Source: an uncultured Oscillospiraceae bacterium (GTDB taxonomy: Bacteria > Bacillota > Clostridia > Oscillospirales > Oscillospiraceae). From it: 64,000 nucleotides of DNA. Below are positions 59,133 through 64,000 of this stretch, piece after piece (positions within the stretch are counted from its first letter, which is position 1; every line of letters begins with the position of its first letter). The translations under genes were made by a program, and so were the position numbers. The notes beneath the pieces were generated by a model. That model searched no databases, had not been told where the DNA came from, and worked only from the letters and a program-made list of their open reading frames with translations. The DNA lies in assembly GCA_934622035.1 (NCBI GenBank), contig CAKTVG010000016.1, forward strand, positions 6,615-70,614, given 5' to 3'.

Positions 59133-59938
59133 TTCGCGGCGCGGGAGATCTCGCCTCCGGCATTGCCCTGCGCCTGCACCACGCGCACATGCAGGTCGTC
59201 ATGACCGACCTGCCGCACCCGACGGCCATCCGCCGCACCGTCTGCTTTTCGCAGGCGCTGCTGTTCGGTACCATGCAGGTCGAGGACATGATCGCCGAGC
59301 GCGCCGTTTCCTTAGAGGACATTCCGGCCATTCTGGCACGCGGAAACATCGCCGTTCTGGCTGACCCTGAGGCCAAATGTATCGCGAGGCTGCACCCGGA
59401 CGCCGTTGTGGATGCCATTCTGGCAAAGCGCAACCTTGGCACGCGCATTACTGACGCGCCCTGCGTTATCGGCGTAGGCCCCGGCTTCACGGCGGGCGTG
59501 GACTGCCACGCCGCGGTGGAGACCATGCGCGGGCATTACCTCGGCCGCGTCATCACCGACGGCTCTCCCATCCCTAACACGAACATCCCCGGCCTTATCG
59601 GCGGCTTTGCGGGCGAACGCGTCCTGCGTGCCCCGGCGGACGGCATTTTTCACCAGCTACAGGACATCGGCGCCGTGGTCAAGGCCGGAGACGCCGTCGG
59701 AGAGGTGGCGGGCGTGCCCATGCTTTGCCACATTGACGGCGTTCTGCGCGGCATTCTCGCCGACGGCACGCCCGTGCACAAGGGCATGAAGTCCGGCGAC
59801 GTCGACCCGCGCGGCGAGACGGAATATTGCAGCACCGTGTCCGATAAGGCAATGGCCATCGGCGGCGGCGTTTTGCAGGCGATATTGCAATTTACAAGAA
59901 TTCTGGAGGGCTTTGAACTATGGAAGATATCAAGCTGA
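59120..59938 (+). CDS. yqeB: YqeB: selenium-dependent molybdenum cofactor biosynthesis protein
   Basis: 272 residues. Starts MLVLIRGAGDLASGIALRLH, a Rossmann-type nucleotide fold; the family is EF2563/YqeB, a marker for selenium-dependent molybdenum hydroxylase maturation. The central GVGPGFTAGVDCHAAVETM is typical. It overlaps selD by 19 bases, a tightly coupled operon. Confidence 0.9.
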   Translation: MLVLIRGAGDLASGIALRLHHAHMQVVMTDLPHPTAIRRTVCFSQALLFGTMQVEDMIAERAVSLEDIPAILARGNIAVLADPEAKCIARLHPDAVVDAILAKRNLGTRITDAPCVIGVGPGFTAGVDCHAAVETMRGHYLGRVITDGSPIPNTNIPGLIGGFAGERVLRAPADGIFHQLQDIGAVVKAGDAVGEVAGVPMLCHIDGVLRGILADGTPVHKGMKSGDVDPRGETEYCSTVSDKAMAIGGGVLQAILQFTRILEGFELWKISS

Positions 59939-60954
59939 CCAAGCTGGCAAAGTGCGCCGGATGCGGCGCGAAGGTCGGCGCGGGCGTGCTGGCAAAGCTG
60001 CTCGACGGCATCAAGGTCCATTCCGACCCAAATCTGCTCGTCGGCTTTGACAAGTCGGACGACGCCTCGGTCTACAAGGTCACGGACGACCTTGCGCTCG
60101 TGCAGACGGTGGATTTCTTTCCGCCCATCGACGACGATCCCTACACCTTCGGCCAGATCGCCGCGACGAACGCGCTGTCCGATGTCTACGCCATGGGCGG
60201 CGAACCGAAGCTGGCGCTGAACATCATGGCGGTGCCGGAGAATCTGCCCAAGGAGGCCGTCCACGCCCTGCTGCGCGGCGGCTACGACAAGGTCTATGAG
60301 GCCGGAGCGATCATCACGGGCGGCCACAGCATCCTCGACGACGAGCCGAAATACGGCCTTGCCGTCACGGGCTTTGTCCATCCGGACCGGCTTCTGACGA
60401 ATTCCGGCGCACAGCCGGGCGACGTTCTCTTTCTGACCAAGCCGCTGGGCATCGGCATTCTGACGACGGCGGCAAAGGCTGAGCTGCTCGAACCGGGGGA
60501 GCGCGAACGCATCACGAGGCTCATGACCACGCTCAATAAGGGCGCGCGCGACGTGATGGTCAAATACCGCGTCCACGCCTGCACGGATGTGACGGGCTTT
60601 GCCCTGATGGGTCACGGGCTGGAATTCGCACAGGGCAGCGGCACCGAGCTGCACATCGACACCTCGAAAATCTCCTTCCTGCCGCGTGCGCTGGATTTTG
60701 CCGAGATGGGCATCCTGCCCGCGGGCATGTACCGCAACCGCAGCTTTGCCGAAGAATTCGTCGAGCCGGGGGAGGTACGCCTTGCCGTGCAGGATGCGCT
60801 GTACGACCCGCAAACCTCCGGCGGTCTGCTCATCGCCGTGCATCCGGACGACGCTGCGGCGATGTACGCTGAGCTGAAGGACGCCGTTCCGGCGGCGCAG
60901 CAGATCGGCACCGTTGAGTCCTACTGCGGCGGAAAGCGCATTTTCCTGCGGTAA
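59920..60954 (+). CDS. selD: Selenide, water dikinase (selenophosphate synthetase)
   Basis: 344 residues. Makes selenophosphate from selenide and ATP. Active-site Cys15 and Lys18 (KCAGCGAKVG) are present, as the Cys form rather than Sec. QTVDFFPPIDDDPYTFGQIA and GITTG-like DPQTSGGLL follow. No selA, selB or tRNA-Sec gene is visible in the window; with yqeC and yqeB next to it this copy most likely feeds selenium to a molybdenum hydroxylase. Confidence 0.95.
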   Translation: MEDIKLTKLAKCAGCGAKVGAGVLAKLLDGIKVHSDPNLLVGFDKSDDASVYKVTDDLALVQTVDFFPPIDDDPYTFGQIAATNALSDVYAMGGEPKLALNIMAVPENLPKEAVHALLRGGYDKVYEAGAIITGGHSILDDEPKYGLAVTGFVHPDRLLTNSGAQPGDVLFLTKPLGIGILTTAAKAELLEPGERERITRLMTTLNKGARDVMVKYRVHACTDVTGFALMGHGLEFAQGSGTELHIDTSKISFLPRALDFAEMGILPAGMYRNRSFAEEFVEPGEVRLAVQDALYDPQTSGGLLIAVHPDDAAAMYAELKDAVPAAQQIGTVESYCGGKRIFLR

Positions 60955-60986
60955 TTTCGAAATTCAAACAGAAAGGCGGAATCTCC

Positions 60987-61757
60987 ATGGCAACGCGCGG
61001 ACGCCGCGTCCACTCCATTGAAAAATCCATTCAGCTGCTCGACTGCTTTTGGCAGGTGCGGCGGCCGCTCTCGCTGAGCGAGCTGGAGCGCATGACCGGC
61101 TGGGCAAAGAGCACGATACACGGGCTGCTTGCCTCCATGCTGGACTCTGCGGTGGTCGAGCAGAACGCCACGGACGGCAAGTACCGCTTGGGCTATCATC
61201 TGTTCGAGCTGGGCAGTGCGGTCAGCCAGGGCTGGAGCGTCCCGGAGATCTGCAAGCCGCATTTGCAGGCCATCGTCGATCAGCTGCGCGAATCTGCCTA
61301 TCTTGCGCGCTATTCCGGCGACGAGCTGATCCTCGTGGATTGTGAGGAGCCGCACGCGGGCTTCCGCGTGGCCTCTGAGGCCGGAACGCGCCTGCCGCTG
61401 CACTGCACCTCGCAGGGCAAGATCATCCTGGCCAACCGTCCTCTGAACGAGGTGCAGGCGCTGCTGCGCCGTAAGGAGCTGCGCCCCTATACGAACGCCA
61501 CCGTCACCGACGTGCAGGCGCTGCTGGACAGTCTCCCGGCGCTGCGCCGCGCGGGCTACGCCGAGGAGCTTCAGGAATATAAGCTGGGGCTTCAGTCTGT
61601 CGCCGCACCGATTTTTGACAGCCGCGGCGATTGCAGCTACGCCATCGGCGTGATCTGCATGGCGACCGTTCCGGAGGAGAGCTTTCTTAAGATGCGCACG
61701 GCGGTCGCCGCCGCTGCGCACGCCGTCTCGGCAGAGCTGGGCTATCAGAGCCGCTGA
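60987..61757 (+). CDS. IclR family transcriptional regulator
   Basis: 256 residues. N-terminal winged helix (RPLSLSELERMTGWAKSTIH, about residues 24-43) and C-terminal effector domain (RLPLHCTSQGKIILAN, GLQSVAAPIFD). IclR proteins react to small carboxylic or aromatic compounds. It follows selD by 32 bases on the same strand and may control a Mo-hydroxylase substrate pathway; that is inference. Ends at a strong terminator. Confidence 0.9.
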   Translation: MATRGRRVHSIEKSIQLLDCFWQVRRPLSLSELERMTGWAKSTIHGLLASMLDSAVVEQNATDGKYRLGYHLFELGSAVSQGWSVPEICKPHLQAIVDQLRESAYLARYSGDELILVDCEEPHAGFRVASEAGTRLPLHCTSQGKIILANRPLNEVQALLRRKELRPYTNATVTDVQALLDSLPALRRAGYAEELQEYKLGLQSVAAPIFDSRGDCSYAIGVICMATVPEESFLKMRTAVAAAAHAVSAELGYQSR

Positions 61758-61795
61758 ACAAAGCCGCATGGGAGGTTTTTCCCATGCGGCTTTGT
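61758..61795. terminator. Bidirectional terminator
   Basis: ACAAAGCCGCATGGGA-N6-TCCCATGCGGCTTTGT, 16-bp perfect stem; T runs are weak. Confidence 0.8.
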
Positions 61796-61822
61796 GTTAC
61801 GCAATTTTCAAAAGAAAACGGG

Positions 61823-62512
61823 TCATGCCTCCATGAACCGTCTCAGCTTCAGGCCGTCCTTAAAGCAGAAGGCTCTCTCCAGCCATTTGCCGAGCAGGCC
61901 GACGAGCGTACCGTTGACCAGCGCGCAGACGACCGTGCCAAGCTTGACGCCCTCAAAATGTCCGAAGCCGAAGAAAGCAAAGGACAGGACAATGCCGGCA
62001 AGGCAGCTGCAGCAGTCATAGACCGTTTTCACCCGGCCGATGTCCTTATGATACTTTCCTGCCAGCTCCTTGACGAAAAGCTCATAGGCCTCCGGCGCGA
62101 TGTAGGTATGAAACAGCATTGCTACGCCCGCCGCGCAGAAGAACATGCCCAAAAGGTAGCAGGCAATGCGGAAAAGCAGCCCGCTGCCCGGCACCAGCGC
62201 GATCAGCGCGAGCACAAGATCCAGCACCGTACCGTAAATCACTGCCGTGACGAAGGAGAAGAGGTATCCCCGCTTGAATCTGCCCATGACCAGACAGGTC
62301 GCCGCCAGAACGACGGCCTGCAGGACATATTCCGACACGCCGAAGGAGTACCAAGGAAAAATCTGCGACAGCTTCAGATGCAGAATGTAGGCCGGAGCGA
62401 CCACCATGGACATACCGAAGTCCGCCCGCTCCATCAGCGCCGTCCCCAGCGTCAGTGTAAGAATTCCCAAAAGATAGGCAAGCTCGGTGTAAAACACCCT
62501 TTTCGTTTTCAT
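61823..62512 (-). CDS. YczE/YitT-like membrane protein
   Basis: 229 residues with six to seven membrane helices. The N terminus (AYLLGILTLTLGTALMERAD, then FGMSMVVAPAYIL) is that of the YczE/DUF6198 family. Function not known; some relatives affect lipopeptide synthesis or act as transporters. No close partner, separate transcription unit. Confidence 0.78.
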   Translation of the reverse strand: MKTKRVFYTELAYLLGILTLTLGTALMERADFGMSMVVAPAYILHLKLSQIFPWYSFGVSEYVLQAVVLAATCLVMGRFKRGYLFSFVTAVIYGTVLDLVLALIALVPGSGLLFRIACYLLGMFFCAAGVAMLFHTYIAPEAYELFVKELAGKYHKDIGRVKTVYDCCSCLAGIVLSFAFFGFGHFEGVKLGTVVCALVNGTLVGLLGKWLERAFCFKDGLKLRRFMEA

Positions 62513-62617
62513 ATCAGTTCCTCCGTGGATGTAAAATCACCGTTTGATACAGAAACGGAAAAAGCTCGGCATATTATAGCAAAAATCCTCCGGGTCTGCA
62601 ATCCCGGTTTTCGCCGG

Positions 62618-63667
62618 TCATTTCAGCGAAAATCGCTCCGCGCCGAATTGCCTGACGCGGAATTCCACGCGCCATTCGACATCGTCCTCCGCCGGTTTCA
62701 AACGCAGCGCGGAGCAGGCGGCGCGAAGACTCCCCTGCGCGCCATTTCCGACCACGATCGCGATCGGGCCATCTGCCCCGCCGATCACACCGATGCAGGC
62801 GTAATCGTTCTTCGCTTCCGGTGCAAAAAAGTCCGGCTTTTTCTGGATTTCGGATGGTTTGTCCCCTTCCGCGCAGTCGTAAATGGAAATATCGTCCGTT
62901 TCCGGCGAAAGCACATAGCTCATGGCGGTAAAATACATCGGGCAGCGCCAGTGATTTGTGCTCTGCTGCTCCAGTTCCTGCAGCGTCAGCGTATATTTTC
63001 TTTCATCGGCCGGATGGGAAAACACAAACGAATCGCCGGGCGCGTGCACCTGAAAGTGCGGGCCGGGCACGCGGCGCGGCTCCTGCTCCATCGTAAGGGC
63101 AAGCGATTTCACCTCCGGTCGGCGCTTCCCCGGCCACAAAAAGGCATATCGCCAGATCATCCATCCATAGGAGGCGTCCAGTCCGTAATGCCAGACCACC
63201 CATTGGGCCTCGCTTTCCCCCGGCAGGCAGGGATTGAAGCTCACCGCGCAGCCATGCGAGGCTTGCAGGATTTTGCCGTTCAGCTCCGGCTGCGGGAGGA
63301 TATCAAGGCAAAGCGGGTTGTCCAGATCGATTTGCAGCTGCTGCTCCCGCGAAAAGTTCTCGCAGGAGTCATTTCCCGGGTGCAAATCCCACTTTTCCAT
63401 AAAGCGGCGAATGTCCTCCGCCTCGGCGCGCATACACAGATCCAGAACCAGTCCCCTGCCGCAGGCATACGCCGCCGGAACGACCCAGTGGCGCCCGGCC
63501 CAATCGAACTGCCGGTTAAATCTGATTTCCTTCCCGGCGCGGTCCCTGCCGCGATGTCCCCAGAAGCCGCCGTGAAAGAAAACCTTCCATTCCGGAGGCG
63601 CCGAATCCAACTCGACGTCACAATCTTCCCCGGTACCTCTGAAAAAATCCTCAACTGTCTTATCCAT
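62618..63667 (-). CDS. Hypothetical protein with C-terminal GGADGP motif
   Basis: 349 residues with GAGGGAG upstream. The bulk (residues 1-285) is Trp-rich and has no family I can name (WKVFFHGGFWGHRG, HYGLDASYGWMIWRYAF). Near the C terminus YACIGVIGGADGPIAIVVGN repeats a motif of the membrane beta subunit of sodium-pumping decarboxylases, but here without the surrounding helices. The rest of the protein is soluble. Function unknown. Confidence 0.6.
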   Translation of the reverse strand: MDKTVEDFFRGTGEDCDVELDSAPPEWKVFFHGGFWGHRGRDRAGKEIRFNRQFDWAGRHWVVPAAYACGRGLVLDLCMRAEAEDIRRFMEKWDLHPGNDSCENFSREQQLQIDLDNPLCLDILPQPELNGKILQASHGCAVSFNPCLPGESEAQWVVWHYGLDASYGWMIWRYAFLWPGKRRPEVKSLALTMEQEPRRVPGPHFQVHAPGDSFVFSHPADERKYTLTLQELEQQSTNHWRCPMYFTAMSYVLSPETDDISIYDCAEGDKPSEIQKKPDFFAPEAKNDYACIGVIGGADGPIAIVVGNGAQGSLRAACSALRLKPAEDDVEWRVEFRVRQFGAERFSLK

Positions 63668-63729
63668 AAGGCGCTCCCTCGAAATACGCGTTTTTGCAAT
63701 TATATCATGGATTCCCGACGATTTCTACC

Positions 63730-63764
63730 AAAAAGCGGCCGCATCACGCTCGGTGATGCGGCCG
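63730..63764 (-). terminator. Terminator of ppdK
   Basis: CGGCCGCATCAC-N5-GTGATGCGGCCG, 12-bp perfect stem, followed by a T run on the minus strand. Confidence 0.88.
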
Positions 63765-63796
63765 TTTGGGATTGATTTACACCTTGCGCGATTCTT

Positions 63797-64000
63797 TCAG
63801 TGCTTATCGCGGATTGCGGCCTGCGCGGCAGCGAGGCGAGCCAGAGGCACGCGGTAGGGGCTGCAGGAGACGTAGTTCAGGCCGACCTTGTGGCAGAACT
63901 CAACGGAAGCGGGGTCGCCGCCATGCTCGCCGCAGATGCCCAGCTTGATTTCCGGGCGGGTCTGACGGCCCAGATCGGCAGCCATCTTCACAAGCTTGCC
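63797..64000 (-). CDS. ppdK: Pyruvate, phosphate dikinase, C-terminal end (start outside window)
   Basis: The visible 67 residues include IKLGICGEHGGDPASVEFCH and GLNYVSCSPYRVPLARLAAA, the highly conserved C terminus of PpdK, with the catalytic Cys of the PEP-binding barrel in SCSPYR. It interconverts pyruvate, ATP and phosphate with PEP, AMP and pyrophosphate. The rest lies beyond 64000. Confidence 0.95.
   Translation of the reverse strand, partial: GKLVKMAADLGRQTRPEIKLGICGEHGGDPASVEFCHKVGLNYVSCSPYRVPLARLAAAQAAIRDKH

Noticed and set aside
62618..63667. Annotation as sodium ion-translocating decarboxylase subunit beta.
   Set aside because: Only the short GGADGP motif matches; membrane helices and the rest of the family are absent.

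Overview
The window looks like a piece of a moderately high-GC, spore-forming gut Clostridia chromosome, probably Oscillospiraceae/Ruminococcaceae-like. Supporting signs are a CIRCE-controlled groESL, RicT next to HolB, an SpoVB/HU/RqcP cluster, an SpoIIQ-like M23 protein, ECF vitamin transporters under riboswitches, and strong AGGAGG ribosome binding sites. The species is inferred from gene content only.

Region 1 (1 to about 14.2 kb, nearly all minus strand) is part of an integrative conjugative element of the Tn1549/CTn type. It carries a TrbL-like membrane protein, DUF3852, a thioester/Cna-B surface adhesin, a lipoprotein, DUF3846, AbrB-like proteins, a Dam-type methylase, DUF4314, DUF3849, ArdA, a YubB-like/LPD28 protein and several conserved proteins without a known role. 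A 2.4-kb element with 32-bp perfect terminal inverted repeats and tyrosine recombinases, resembling a decayed RIT (recombinase-in-trio) element, has split the DUF3846 gene in two (4216-6623).

Region 2 (14.2-18.3 kb) is an AT-richer junction: a hairpin-rich leader, a small unknown gene, a PIN-like nuclease protein with a C-terminal zinc ribbon, an IS481-type transposase with a frameshifted end, a tRNA-Ala(CGC), and three tandem ~154-bp repeats that each contain a 5' half of that tRNA.

Region 3 (18.3-64 kb) is chromosomal backbone. Its main parts are: folC with folT behind a tetrahydrofolate riboswitch; a small exported protein/lipoprotein pair; a His-rich protein, CooT and an Fe-S aldo/keto-reductase-like protein in one operon; ricT-holB; groESL; a TetR/flavodoxin/membrane protein/plsX operon; thiT behind a TPP riboswitch; a 1718-residue cell-envelope subtilase; a phospholipid cluster (psd plus a CDP-alcohol phosphotransferase fused to an LtaS-like sulfatase domain); rqcP-hup-spoVB; a deaminase, hemZ, an MBL hydrolase, dtd, rel and recJ; a selenium-dependent molybdenum hydroxylase maturation operon (yqeC-yqeB-selD) facing a ModE-like regulator; and the 3' end of pyruvate phosphate dikinase.

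The most unusual items are the RIT-like insertion and its GTTATG-type sites, the tRNA-half repeat array, the PssA-LtaS fusion with a Lys at the fourth catalytic Asp, the aldo/keto-reductase-like Fe-S protein lacking the usual catalytic Tyr and Lys, and the symmetrical divergent operator region in front of the selenium/molybdenum genes.
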